A DNA stretch of 56,356 bases, taken from Phenylobacterium sp. (GTDB lineage: Bacteria; Pseudomonadota; Alphaproteobacteria; Caulobacterales; Caulobacteraceae). A program made the translations under genes and the position numbers. The DNA lies in contig JAGNIV010000021.1 in the NCBI GenBank assembly GCA_018001015.1, positions 1-56,356 on the forward strand, read 5' to 3'. Positions 16,399 to 25,053 of the stretch are shown here, piece by piece; position 1 is the stretch's first letter; every line of letters starts with the position of its first letter. Under the pieces are notes generated by a model. It made no database searches, had not been told where the DNA came from, and saw only the letters and a list, made by a program, of their open reading frames with translations.

Positions 16399-16902
16399 CT
16401 TATGACTCCCTCAAGGATCGTCTCATGGTCTGACAGCCGCACAGAGGCGCGGTGTCTCAGCATCCTGAGACGAGGTCCGGCCGCCTCCATTGGCGATGAG
16501 GGGCGTCTCCCCGTGGGGCAGGACGAAAAAGCCGAACCCGCACATCGAGATCACCCGATGCGGTCCGACATCACGATCGATGGCTCGATCGCCAGAGGGG
16601 CCCGTCCCGCGGTGAGGACTTGGGTCGGCGAACCGCGATCTGCAAGGCCAAGCTTCAGCTTTGTTTCGCCCAGCGATGTGATCTAGCATCTTCCAGGCGT
16701 TCAGCCCTTAGGCAGCCGAACCGGCGCCCGGCCAAGTGAGCCGGGGCGTCAACGGTGCTTCGCGGCGAACCTGGTCCGGCCCAGGGCCCAACGGACCCGC
16801 CCGGCTCGCGTCACCAGCCCCACGGCAACCGCAACGCTCGGCCGGCGTTATGGTCAAGCTCGTGCCAGGCCTTCGCCGGGTGGGGCCTCAGGATATTCTC
16901 CC
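16399..16902. other. Intergenic region with no convincing gene
   Basis: About 500 bases lie between the SnoaL-like gene and a small membrane protein gene. The only structure I see is a perfect hairpin, GTCTCAG-CATC-CTGAGAC, at 16454-16471. Short open frames here lack ribosome sites and family features. Confidence 0.4.
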
Positions 16903-17100
16903 ATGGCTGCTCGTCGCGCCGGTCTGCCCCTCACCGCTCCCTCCGTTCCCCTGTTCGCCATCGCCGTGGTGCTGGCTGTTCTGGCCATGCTGGTTCAGTA
17001 CGGCGGCGTCGCCATCCCGTTGATCAGCGAGCACGCGTTCAGCACCCTCGCCGTGGCCTTCGCGATCCTGACCGCCGGCGTCCTGCTGCGCGGCGCCTGA
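16903..17100 (+). CDS. Small two-helix membrane protein
   Basis: This 65-residue protein has two hydrophobic helices, PLFAIAVVLAVLAMLVQYGG and TLAVAFAILTAGVLLRGA, joined by a short loop (IPLISEHAFS). It has a basic N-terminus (MAARRAG), consistent with an inner-membrane hairpin. CAGGA lies upstream of the ATG at 16903. I do not recognise a named family. The hydrophobic pattern and the SD make a real gene likely, though small. Confidence 0.6.
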   Translation: MAARRAGLPLTAPSVPLFAIAVVLAVLAMLVQYGGVAIPLISEHAFSTLAVAFAILTAGVLLRGA

Positions 17101-17123
17101 TGGCGCGAGGCTGCGGACAGCCG

Positions 17124-17178
17124 TTCCCGGAATTCAAGGCGATCCGGGCCAAGCGCGCGGCGGCCCGTCGGCGGCAAC
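17124..17178 (+). pseudogene. Isolated M28 peptidase C-terminal tail fragment
   Basis: The stretch encodes PEFKAIRAKRAAARRRQ, closely matching the last residues of the M28 peptidase at 14062-15720 (SEFKAIRAKTAGARR). The DNA match extends over about 42 bases, from GAATTCAAGGCGATCCG. No peptidase body precedes it. It looks like the 3' remnant of a second, deleted peptidase copy or a small duplication. Confidence 0.5.
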
Positions 17179-17276
17179 CAACTTGTGTGGCGAAGCTTTC
17201 CAAAGCTTAATCCACCTCGTCGTTGCGTGACATCAGCGACGGGGCCACATAGGTCGTCGGTCAGGGCCTGATCCTG

Positions 17277-17954
17277 ATGCCTGCTCTTAGGGAGCCACAT
17301 ACCTTGTCCACGCTTCGCAATCGCCTCGCGCGCGCCGCCCTGCTGGTGCTCGCGCCTGTCCTGATCGCCGGCTGCGGGATCAACAACATCCCCACCAAGG
17401 AAGAGCGCGCCAAGGCCCAGTGGGCCGAGGTGCAGAACCAGTATCAGCGCCGCGCCGACCTGATTCCCAATCTGGTGGAGACCGTGAAGGGCTACGCCGC
17501 CCAGGAGAAGAGCGTGCTGGTGGCCGTCACCGAGGCCCGCGCCTCGGCCACCCAGGTCAAGGTCGACGCCTCGACCCTGACCAACCCGGCGCAGTTCCAG
17601 CAATATGCCGCCGCCCAGGACAAGCTGTCGGGCGTGCTCGGCCGGCTGATGATGATCCAGGAGAACTATCCGGATCTGAAGTCCAACCAGAACTTCCTGG
17701 CCCTGCAGAGCCAGCTTGAGGGCACCGAGAACCGCATCAGCGTGTCGCGCCGCGACTACAACGAGGCGGTCCGCGACTACAATCTGGAGTTCCGCAAGTT
17801 CCCCAACAGCTTCTGGGCCTCCACCGTCCATAGCGGCTCCAAGCCGATGGTGATGTTCCAGGCCAATGCCGCGGCCCAGGCCGCGCCCAGCGTCAGCTTC
17901 TCGCCGACGGCGGCGCCGGCGGTTTCCAACCTGCCGGCCGCGCCGGCCCAATGA
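17277..17954 (+). CDS. lemA: LemA family lipoprotein
   Basis: This 225-residue protein has a signal sequence with lipobox LIAGC (Cys33), followed by NNIPTKEE and the LemA helical core: QWAEVQNQYQRRADLIPNLV, then LKSNQNFLALQSQLEGTENR and the ending DYNLEFRKFPNSFW. LemA proteins are envelope proteins of unclear function. The ATG at 17277 is used; a TTG at 17304 with a strong AGGGAG nine bases upstream gives a tighter signal peptide and may be the true start. The C-terminal Ala/Pro tail is unstructured. It overlaps the TPM gene by ATGA, forming the common lemA-TPM operon. Confidence 0.9.
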   Translation: MPALREPHTLSTLRNRLARAALLVLAPVLIAGCGINNIPTKEERAKAQWAEVQNQYQRRADLIPNLVETVKGYAAQEKSVLVAVTEARASATQVKVDASTLTNPAQFQQYAAAQDKLSGVLGRLMMIQENYPDLKSNQNFLALQSQLEGTENRISVSRRDYNEAVRDYNLEFRKFPNSFWASTVHSGSKPMVMFQANAAAQAAPSVSFSPTAAPAVSNLPAAPAQ

Positions 17955-18748
17955 CCCAGCGCAAGGGACTGCGGGGCCTGCTGGGCCTCGCGGTCCTCGG
18001 CCTCATTCTGATCGGCGGGGCGGCGATGGCCGTCCCGAAGTTCCCGCCGCTAACCGGGCGCGTGGTGGACAATGCCGGCCTGCTGTCGCCGCAAGCCGAG
18101 CAGACGCTGACCGCGCAACTCGCCGAGCTGGAGACCAAGACCGGCCGGCAGATGGTGGTGGCGACCCTGCCCGACCTCGGCGGCTACGAGATCGAGGACT
18201 ATGGCTACCAGCTTGGCCGCGCCTGGGGGATCGGCGACAAGACCCGCAACGACGGCGTCCTGCTGCTGGTGGCGCCCAACGACAGGAAGGTGCGCATCGA
18301 GGTCGGCTATGGCCTTGAGGGCATACTGACCGACGCGCTCTCCAGCGTGATCATCCAGACCAAGATCCTGCCGGCCTTCCGGTCGGGCAAGATGGAGGAG
18401 GGGGTGGTCGCCGGCGCGCAGGCGGTGATCGGCCAGCTCTCCCTGCCCGACGATCAGGCCAAGGCCATCGCCACGGCGACGCCCGCACCGGAACCCGAGT
18501 CGGAAAACAGCCTGCCCGGCGTGATCATCTTCATCGTCTTGATCATCTTCTGGGTGCTCAGCGGCATCCTGCGGGGCGGACGCGGGCGGCGCGGACGTCG
18601 GGGGAGCGGCCTATGGTGGCTGCTGCCCCTGCTGCTCTCCGGCGGCGGCGGTCGTGGCGGCGGCGGTGGAAGTTGGGGCGGCGGTGGCGGCGGCTTCAGT
18701 GGCGGCGGCGGGTCGTTCGGGGGCGGTGGGTCTTCAGGAGGATGGTGA
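17951..18748 (+). CDS. TPM domain protein (YgcG family) with Gly-rich tail
   Basis: This 265-residue protein has an N-terminal signal or anchor helix, then the TPM domain from about residue 33: VVDNAGLLSPQAEQ, TGRQMVVATLPDLGG, NDGVLLLVAPNDRKVRIEVG and YGLEGILTDALSS. A membrane helix follows near 195 (VIIFIVLIIFWVLSGIL). The tail is a basic patch and a long Gly/Ser stretch. The TPM domain should face the periplasm. TPM proteins beside LemA are widespread; TPM family members include a thylakoid photosystem II repair factor and acid phosphatases, but no activity can be assigned here. Confidence 0.9.
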   Translation: MTQRKGLRGLLGLAVLGLILIGGAAMAVPKFPPLTGRVVDNAGLLSPQAEQTLTAQLAELETKTGRQMVVATLPDLGGYEIEDYGYQLGRAWGIGDKTRNDGVLLLVAPNDRKVRIEVGYGLEGILTDALSSVIIQTKILPAFRSGKMEEGVVAGAQAVIGQLSLPDDQAKAIATATPAPEPESENSLPGVIIFIVLIIFWVLSGILRGGRGRRGRRGSGLWWLLPLLLSGGGGRGGGGGSWGGGGGGFSGGGGSFGGGGSSGGW

Positions 18749-19443
18749 TGCTTTCAGACGCCGACCGTTCGCGGGTCGAAGCCGCGGTCACCCGGGGTGA
18801 ACTGCGCACGCGGGGCGAGATCTACACCGTGATGGCCCGGGAATCCTCGGACTACGGCGAGGTGCCGGTGGCCTGGGCGGCGATCGCGGCCCTGGCCGCG
18901 CCGGCCCTGCTGCTGGCGGGCGGAATCCATGTGAGCGCCCCGGAAATCCTCACCGGGGAGTGGACGGCCGCCCAGATCGGGACGGTCGCCGAGCAGTCGG
19001 TGCGTGGGGCTCTGACGGGGGCTCTGCTGATGCAGGGCGTCCTGTTCGTCGCGGTGGCGCTGCTGGTGGGGGTGATACGTCCGTTGCGCCGGCTGCTGAC
19101 CCCCAAGGGGCTGAAGCGCGAGCAGGTCCGGCGCCGGGCCCAGGAGCAATTCCTGGCCAAGAACCTGGCGGCCACCCGCGAACGCACCGGGGTGCTGATC
19201 TATGTTTCCGCCGCCGAGCGAATGGCCGAGTTGATCGCCGATGAGGGCGTCGCCTCCAAGGTCGATCCCAAGGTCTGGGACGAGGCCATGGGGGCGCTGA
19301 TTTCCGGCATCAAGCGCAAGCGGCCTGCTGAGGGCTTCGAAGCGGCGATCGCCAAGTGCGCCGATGTCCTGGCCGAGCACTTCCCGGCCAATGCGTCGGA
19401 TAACCCCAATGAGCTGTCCGACAGCGTGGTGATCCTGCCTTAG
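18748..19443 (+). CDS. Second TPM domain membrane protein
   Basis: This 231-residue protein begins with a short cytoplasmic part and has two membrane spans (WAAIAALAAPALLLAGGI and ALLMQGVLFVAVALLVGVI). A C-terminal TPM-like domain holds QFLAKNLAATRERTGVLIYV and AEGFEAAIAKCADVLAEHFP. The start at 18748 is chosen because AGGAGG lies six bases before it; ATG 18742 would sit directly on the site. The A of the ATG is the last base of the upstream stop. It completes a LemA-TPM-TPM operon. Confidence 0.85.
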   Translation: MLSDADRSRVEAAVTRGELRTRGEIYTVMARESSDYGEVPVAWAAIAALAAPALLLAGGIHVSAPEILTGEWTAAQIGTVAEQSVRGALTGALLMQGVLFVAVALLVGVIRPLRRLLTPKGLKREQVRRRAQEQFLAKNLAATRERTGVLIYVSAAERMAELIADEGVASKVDPKVWDEAMGALISGIKRKRPAEGFEAAIAKCADVLAEHFPANASDNPNELSDSVVILP

Positions 19444-19458
19444 CCTCCCACCGCTCCT

Positions 19459-19582
19459 CCCGGCGAAGGCCGGGACCCAGATTCATCTGGTGCGGTCGGA
19501 GTTGATCCTCAGCCGCTTTCCGGACTTTCGGGACGCATGAGTGGGCTTTACCTGGATCCCGGCCTTCGCCGGGACGAGCGGA
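19459..19582. repeat. REP-like paired inverted repeat, copy 2
   Basis: The left arm CCCGGCGAAGGCCGGGACCC at 19459-19478 is followed by AGATTCAT. The right arm, TGGATCCCGGCCTTCGCCGG within 19550-19582, ends GACGAGCGG. The arms face each other across about 65 bases. It lies in the gap between the TPM operon and the CitMHS gene. Confidence 0.8.
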
Positions 19583-19629
19583 TAAAGGGATAGCTTCCTG
19601 CAGCGGAGATTCTCGGCGAGGCTCATCCC

Positions 19630-20946
19630 ATGCTGACCCTGCTCGCCTTCGCCATGGTGGCGACCTTCATGACCCTGATCATGACGGGTCGCGTCTCGGC
19701 CCTTGTGGCTCTGATCCTGACGCCGGTGGTGTTCGGGCTGCTGGCCGGGCATGGCGCGGACCTGGGTCCCATGATGCTGGACGGGGTCAAGGCGCTGGCC
19801 CCCACCGGGGTGATGCTGGCCTTCGCCATCCTGTTCTTTGGCCTGATGACCGATGCGGGGCTGTTTGATCCCCTGGTGGCCCTGATCGTCCGCGTGGTCG
19901 GCGGCGACCCGGTGAAGATCGTGGTCGGCACGGCGGTGCTGGCCCTGGTGGTTTCGATGGATGGGGACGGGTCGACCACCTACCTGATCTGCTGCGCGGC
20001 CCTGCTGCCGCTCTACCGGCGGATCGGGCTCAACCCGCTGATCCTGGCCTGCCTGCTGATGCTGGCCTGCGGGGTGACCAACATCACCCCCTGGGGCGGG
20101 CCGACCGCGCGGGCGGCCAGCGCCCTGCAGCTCGACGCCGCCGACATCTTCGTTCCGATGATCCCCAGCATGCTGGCGGGGATGGCCTTCATCCTGCTGG
20201 TCGCTTGGATCCTCGGGCGGGGGGAACGCAAGCGCCTGGGGGCGCTGTCCTCCACCGACCAGCCGAGGGCGACCGACGACGAGGCCCTGGTCCGCGATCT
20301 GCTGGACGACAACGACCGCACCGAGCGGCCGAGGCTGATCCTGGTCAACCTGGCCCTGACGCTTAGCCTGCTGGCGGCCCTGGTGACGGGGCTGCTGCCC
20401 CTGCCGGTGCTGTTCATGATCGCCACGGCCATCGCCCTGGTTCTGAACTATCCGTCGCTGGCGGCCCAGAAGGCGCGGATCGCGGCCCACGCGCCCAATA
20501 TCCTGCCGGTGATCGCCCTGATCTTCGCGGCCGGCATCTTCACCGGAATTCTGAACGGCACGGGGATGACGGAGGCCATGGCCGGCAGCGTGACCGGCCT
20601 GATCCCGCCGGTCCTGGGCCCCTACCTGGCCCCGATCACGGCCCTGCTGGCCATGCCCTTCACCTTCTTCATCTCCAACGACGCCTTCTATTTCGGCATC
20701 CTGCCGATCCTGACCCAGGCCGCGGCGACCTATGGGATCAGTCCGGTGGAGATGGCGCGGGCCTCGCTCACCGGGCAGGCGGTGCACCTGCTCTCGCCCT
20801 TGGTGCCGTCCACCTACCTGCTGGTGGGACTGGTCCGCGTGGAGCTGGCCCAGCACCAGAGGTTCACCCTGGCCTGGGCCGTGGCCCTGTCCCTGGTGCT
20901 GCTGATCGCGGGAATCCTCACCGGGATCATTCCCCTGACTGGCTAA
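19630..20946 (+). CDS. CitMHS family divalent-metal-citrate/H+ symporter
   Basis: This 438-residue polytopic protein has about 11-12 membrane segments. Diagnostic stretches are DGDGSTTYLICCAALLPLY near residue 115, CGVTNITPWGGPTARA near 150 and ISNDAFYFGILPIL near 350. These match the CitMHS family, which takes up citrate complexed to Mg2+ or other metals; related carboxylates are possible. The ATG at 19630 lies about 50 bases downstream of a REP-like repeat. It stands alone, with the molybdenum hydroxylase genes 56 bases downstream. Confidence 0.88.
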   Translation: MLTLLAFAMVATFMTLIMTGRVSALVALILTPVVFGLLAGHGADLGPMMLDGVKALAPTGVMLAFAILFFGLMTDAGLFDPLVALIVRVVGGDPVKIVVGTAVLALVVSMDGDGSTTYLICCAALLPLYRRIGLNPLILACLLMLACGVTNITPWGGPTARAASALQLDAADIFVPMIPSMLAGMAFILLVAWILGRGERKRLGALSSTDQPRATDDEALVRDLLDDNDRTERPRLILVNLALTLSLLAALVTGLLPLPVLFMIATAIALVLNYPSLAAQKARIAAHAPNILPVIALIFAAGIFTGILNGTGMTEAMAGSVTGLIPPVLGPYLAPITALLAMPFTFFISNDAFYFGILPILTQAAATYGISPVEMARASLTGQAVHLLSPLVPSTYLLVGLVRVELAQHQRFTLAWAVALSLVLLIAGILTGIIPLTG

Positions 20947-21002
20947 GGGACCAAGGCGCCGCTAGGCTGATCTCAAGCAAGATATTTGGGAGCGGCGGCG
21001 CC

Positions 21003-21470
<468 letters not shown>

Positions 21471-21471
21471 G

Positions 21472-23664
21472 ATGGCCGACGGTTTCGCCGAAGGCGCCTC
21501 GCGCCGCGACCTGCTCAAGACCGGCGCCCTGGCCGGCGGCCTGGTCTTGTCCTTCAACCTGGCCGGCAAGGCGGGCGCAGCGGCGCCGGCCGCTGACGCC
21601 AAGCTCAACGCCTATGTCAGCCTGACCCCCGACAACAAGGTCACCATCGTCTCCAAGAACCCGGAGATCGGCCAGGGGATCAAGACCTCCCTGCCGATGA
21701 TCATCGCCGAGGAGTTCGACGTCGACTGGGCCTCGGTCACCACCAAGCAGGCCGACGGCGACCCCGCCACCTATGGCCGCCAGTTCGCCGGCGGCAGCAT
21801 GGCCACGCCGCTGCACTGGGATGAGCTGCGCCGGGTGGGCGCCGCGGGCCGGGCCATGGTGGTGGCCGCCGCCGCCCAGACCTGGAACGTGCCCGCCGCC
21901 GAATGCACAACCGCCTCGGGCGTCGTCTATCACAAGGCCTCGGGCAAGAAGGCGACCTATGGCGCGTTGGCCGCCAAGGCCGCGACCCTGCCGGCCCCGG
22001 ACCTGAAGACGGTGCCGCTGAAGGACCCCAAGGACTACAAGATCCTGGGCAAGTTCATGCCGCAGGTGGACAGCGCCGGCCTGGTCACCGGCCAGCCGCT
22101 GTTCGGGATCGATGTGGTGGTCCCGGGCATGCTCTACGCCACCTTCGACAAGGCCCCGGTGTTCGGCGCCAAGGTGGCTAGCGCCGACCTGGCCGCCGCC
22201 AAGGCGGTGAAGGGCGTCCGCCAGGCTTTCGTGGTGGAGGGCGGAACCGATCTCTCCGGCCTGGTCCCCGGCGTGGCCGTGGTGGCCGACAGCTGGTGGC
22301 AGGCCCGCAAGGGCCGCGAGAAGCTCAATACCCAGTGGGCCGAGCATCCGACGTCCAAGCAATCCAGCGCCGGCTACGACGCCCAGGCCCTGGCGCTGTC
22401 CAAGGCGCCGCCGCTGCGCACCGAGCGAAATGATGGCGACGTCGCGGCCGGGCTGAAGGGCGCGGCCAAGACGGTGGAGGCGGCCTATTCCTATCCCTTC
22501 ATCGCCCACGCCGCCCTGGAGCCGATGAACTGCACGGCCGCCTTCAAGGACGGCAAGCTGGAGATCTGGGCGCCCACCCAAAATCCCGAGGCCGGCCGCC
22601 AGCTGGTGGCCAAGACCCTGGGCATAGCGCCCGCCGACATCACCCTGCACATGACCCGCTGCGGCGGCGGCTTCGGGCGGCGGCTGGCCAACGACTACAT
22701 GGTCCAGGCCGCCTGGATCGCCCGGGAAGCCAAGGCGCCGGTGAAGATGCTTTGGACCCGCGAGGACGACCTCCGGTATGATTACTACCGGCCGGCGGGC
22801 TACCACTTCCTCTCAGGCGGCGTCGACGCCAGCGGGTCGGTCACGGCCTGGCATGACCACTTCGTCAGCCTGGGGAACGACGGCAGGTTCGCCTCCAGCG
22901 CCGGCATGTCTCCGACCGAGTTCCCGTCGCGGTTCGTGCCCAACTACCGCTACGACCTGTCGCTTATTCCCACCGGCGTGCCCACCGGGCCGCTGCGGGC
23001 GCCGGGTAGCAATGCGCTGTCCTTCGTGATCCAGTCGTTCATTGACGAGCTGGCCCATGCGGCGGGCGCCGACCCCGTGGCCTTCCGCCTCAAGCTTCTA
23101 GGGGACGGCGGCATGATGGGGACCCCCGGCCAAAACGGCTACGCCGCCGACCGCATGCGGGGGGTGGTGAAGCTGGCCGCTGAGAAAGCCGGCTGGGGCA
23201 AGACCAAGCTTCCCAAGGGAACCGGCATGGGGATCGCCTTCCACTTCAGCCACATGGGGTACTTCGCCGAGGTGGTGCAGGCCACGGTCGCCGCCGACGG
23301 TGCGGTGAAGGTGGACAAGGTCTGGGTGGCCGCCGATGTGGGCCGGCAGATCGTCAATCCGGCCGGGGGGATCAACCAGGTGCAAGGCTCGGTGCTCGAC
23401 GGCCTTTCGGCGGCGCTGGGCCAGGTGATCACCATCGAGAACGGCGCCGCGGTGCAGAGCAACTTCGGCGACTACCCGCTGTTGCGGATGGCCGACGCAC
23501 CGCCGGTCGAGGTGCACTTCCTGATCACCGACAACCCGCCCACGGGCCTTGGCGAACCGGCCCTGCCGCCGGCGCCTCCGGCGCTGTGCAACGCCATCTT
23601 CGCGGCGACCGGCAAGCGGATCCGCAGCCTGCCGATCAATACCGAGGCGTTGAAGAGCGTTTGA
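21472..23664 (+). CDS. iorB: Molybdopterin-binding large subunit of aldehyde oxidase/xanthine dehydrogenase family (IorB-type)
   Basis: This 730-residue catalytic subunit hydroxylates a heterocycle or oxidises an aldehyde using the molybdenum cofactor. A Tat-type leader (SRRDLLKTGALAGGL) lies at residues ~10-24. Cofactor-contacting motifs include NPEIGQGIKTSLPMI, GGGFGRRLANDYM, PTGPLRAPGS and, near the end, GLGEPALPPAPPALCNAI with the active-site Glu. The ATG at 21472 follows the small-subunit stop by 1 nt; no FAD subunit is adjacent, as in two-subunit IorAB enzymes that use a cytochrome acceptor. The Tat signal suggests a periplasmic enzyme. Substrate unknown. Confidence 0.9.
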   Translation: MADGFAEGASRRDLLKTGALAGGLVLSFNLAGKAGAAAPAADAKLNAYVSLTPDNKVTIVSKNPEIGQGIKTSLPMIIAEEFDVDWASVTTKQADGDPATYGRQFAGGSMATPLHWDELRRVGAAGRAMVVAAAAQTWNVPAAECTTASGVVYHKASGKKATYGALAAKAATLPAPDLKTVPLKDPKDYKILGKFMPQVDSAGLVTGQPLFGIDVVVPGMLYATFDKAPVFGAKVASADLAAAKAVKGVRQAFVVEGGTDLSGLVPGVAVVADSWWQARKGREKLNTQWAEHPTSKQSSAGYDAQALALSKAPPLRTERNDGDVAAGLKGAAKTVEAAYSYPFIAHAALEPMNCTAAFKDGKLEIWAPTQNPEAGRQLVAKTLGIAPADITLHMTRCGGGFGRRLANDYMVQAAWIAREAKAPVKMLWTREDDLRYDYYRPAGYHFLSGGVDASGSVTAWHDHFVSLGNDGRFASSAGMSPTEFPSRFVPNYRYDLSLIPTGVPTGPLRAPGSNALSFVIQSFIDELAHAAGADPVAFRLKLLGDGGMMGTPGQNGYAADRMRGVVKLAAEKAGWGKTKLPKGTGMGIAFHFSHMGYFAEVVQATVAADGAVKVDKVWVAADVGRQIVNPAGGINQVQGSVLDGLSAALGQVITIENGAAVQSNFGDYPLLRMADAPPVEVHFLITDNPPTGLGEPALPPAPPALCNAIFAATGKRIRSLPINTEALKSV

Positions 23665-23760
23665 CCGCTTAATGGCCTCGGCGGCTTTCGCCGGGGCCTT
23701 TGGTCGCGCTAGGGTAGGCACAGAAGACGCGGCGTCAGCCCGCGCGAAGCGGGTGGAGAC

Positions 23761-24477
23761 ATGACGGAAACCCTTGAGCTGCCGGCGAAAGCGACCCGTG
23801 GTCCGACGCGCCGTTTTGAGCAGCGCAAGACCGCCATCGTCGCCTCCGCCGTCGAGGTGCTGAACCGCAAGGGCGTGCGCGGCATGACGCTGGGCGAGGT
23901 GGCGGCGAGTCTGAACCTCGTGCCCACCGGGGTGATCTATTATTTCAAGAACAAGGAAGACCTGGCGGCGGCCTGCTTCCTGAAGGGGGTCGAGCGGTTC
24001 AGCCAGTTCCTGGCGGCAGGCGAGGCGGGGGCCGACGCCCGAGAGCGCCTGACCCGGTTCTTCGACGCCTATCTCGACTATCGCCGCCGCATGGCGCTGC
24101 AGGAGGTCGAGCCGCTGACGACCTTCAACGATGTCCGGGCTCTGAACTCCGCGCCGGTCAACGTCGCCTATGTGGACATGTTCCGCCGCGCGCGGGGGCT
24201 GCTGGACGGGCCTGAGACGACCGAACTCACCCGGCTGGAGCTGAACGCTCGGACCCACATGCTGCTGTCGGAGATTTTCTGGGCGCCGGTCTGGCTGCAC
24301 CGGCACGATCCCGAGGACTATGGCCGAGTCACCCGGCGTCTATTGTCCATCACCGCCGACGGTTTGGCCGCGCCAGGCGCCGCCTGGAACCCCAGGCCGC
24401 TGCCGGACCTGATCCCGGAACCGCCGGAGGGCGGGGGATTTCCAGCGAACTGTTCCTGCGGGCGGCCACCGAGCTGA
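23761..24477 (+). CDS. Tandem-TetR regulator, N-terminal half (frameshifted)
   Basis: This open frame of 238 residues has a TetR-type DNA-binding domain: GMTLGEVAASLNLVPTGVIY and YFKNKEDLAAACF, residues ~40-75. A ligand-type helical part follows to about residue 223. The last ~15 residues (FPANCSCGRPPS) have no family character. The -1 frame from 24435 encodes a complete second TetR domain directly after PPEGG. Restoring one G in the run at 24433-24437 would give one 415-residue protein, 23761-25007, with two TetR domains. It lies upstream of the acyl-CoA carboxylase gene and is a likely regulator of it. Confidence 0.75.
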   Translation: MTETLELPAKATRGPTRRFEQRKTAIVASAVEVLNRKGVRGMTLGEVAASLNLVPTGVIYYFKNKEDLAAACFLKGVERFSQFLAAGEAGADARERLTRFFDAYLDYRRRMALQEVEPLTTFNDVRALNSAPVNVAYVDMFRRARGLLDGPETTELTRLELNARTHMLLSEIFWAPVWLHRHDPEDYGRVTRRLLSITADGLAAPGAAWNPRPLPDLIPEPPEGGGFPANCSCGRPPS

Positions 24478-25007
24478 TCAACGAGGAGGGCTATCTCGGC
24501 GCCTCGGTGGAGAAGATCTCGGCCCGGCTGAACGTCACCAAGGGCGCCTTCTACCACCACAACGAGACCAAGGACGAACTGGTGGAGGCCTGTTTCGAAC
24601 GCACCATCGAGGTGATGCGCCGCGCCATCCGCCAGGCCGAGGCCGTCACCACTGATGGCCTCCAGACGCTGGCCACCGTGGCCACGGCGCTGGTGGAGTA
24701 CCAGATGTCGGGCAATGCGCCCCTGCTGCGCACCTCGGCCCTGACCTCGGCGCCGGAGTCCATCCAGCCCAAGCTGGTGGCCAAGTTCGACCGCATCTCC
24801 GACCGCTTCGCCTCGCTGATCAGCGACGGGATCGCCGACGGCTCCATTCGGCCGATCGACACCAATATCGGCGCCCAGGTGATCACCGCGGCGATCAACG
24901 CCGCCGCCGAACTGCGGCACTGGGCGCCGGGGGTGACGCCGGGCCGGTCGGTGAACCTCTATGTGCGGCCGCTGTTCGAAGGGCTTTTGTCGCCTCCGGT
25001 GCGCTGA
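24435..25007 (+). pseudogene. Tandem-TetR regulator, C-terminal half (out of frame)
   Basis: In this frame the text reads GISSELFLRAATELINEEGY, then SVEKISARLNVTKGAFYHHN and ETKDELVEACF. That is a full TetR_N helix-turn-helix followed by a C-terminal domain. Without the upstream reading frame the first usable start, GTG at 24507, would cut off the first helix of the DNA-binding domain. I therefore read it as the displaced second half of the preceding gene. The shift may be a real mutation, a programmed -1 slip on the five-G run, or a sequencing error. The carboxylase GTG is 46 bases downstream. Confidence 0.7.
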
Positions 25008-25053
25008 AACCAAGACCAATGAGACGGCTTGAGGCCGCGAGAGGGTAGGGGAC

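Noticed and set aside
16423-16689. 88-residue minus-strand open frame in a gene-free gap
   Set aside because: No ribosome site, no hydrophobic or domain pattern, overlaps a hairpin.
19483-20856. 457-residue minus-strand open frame
   Set aside because: Antisense to the CitMHS gene, rich in Gln/His/Gly repeats.
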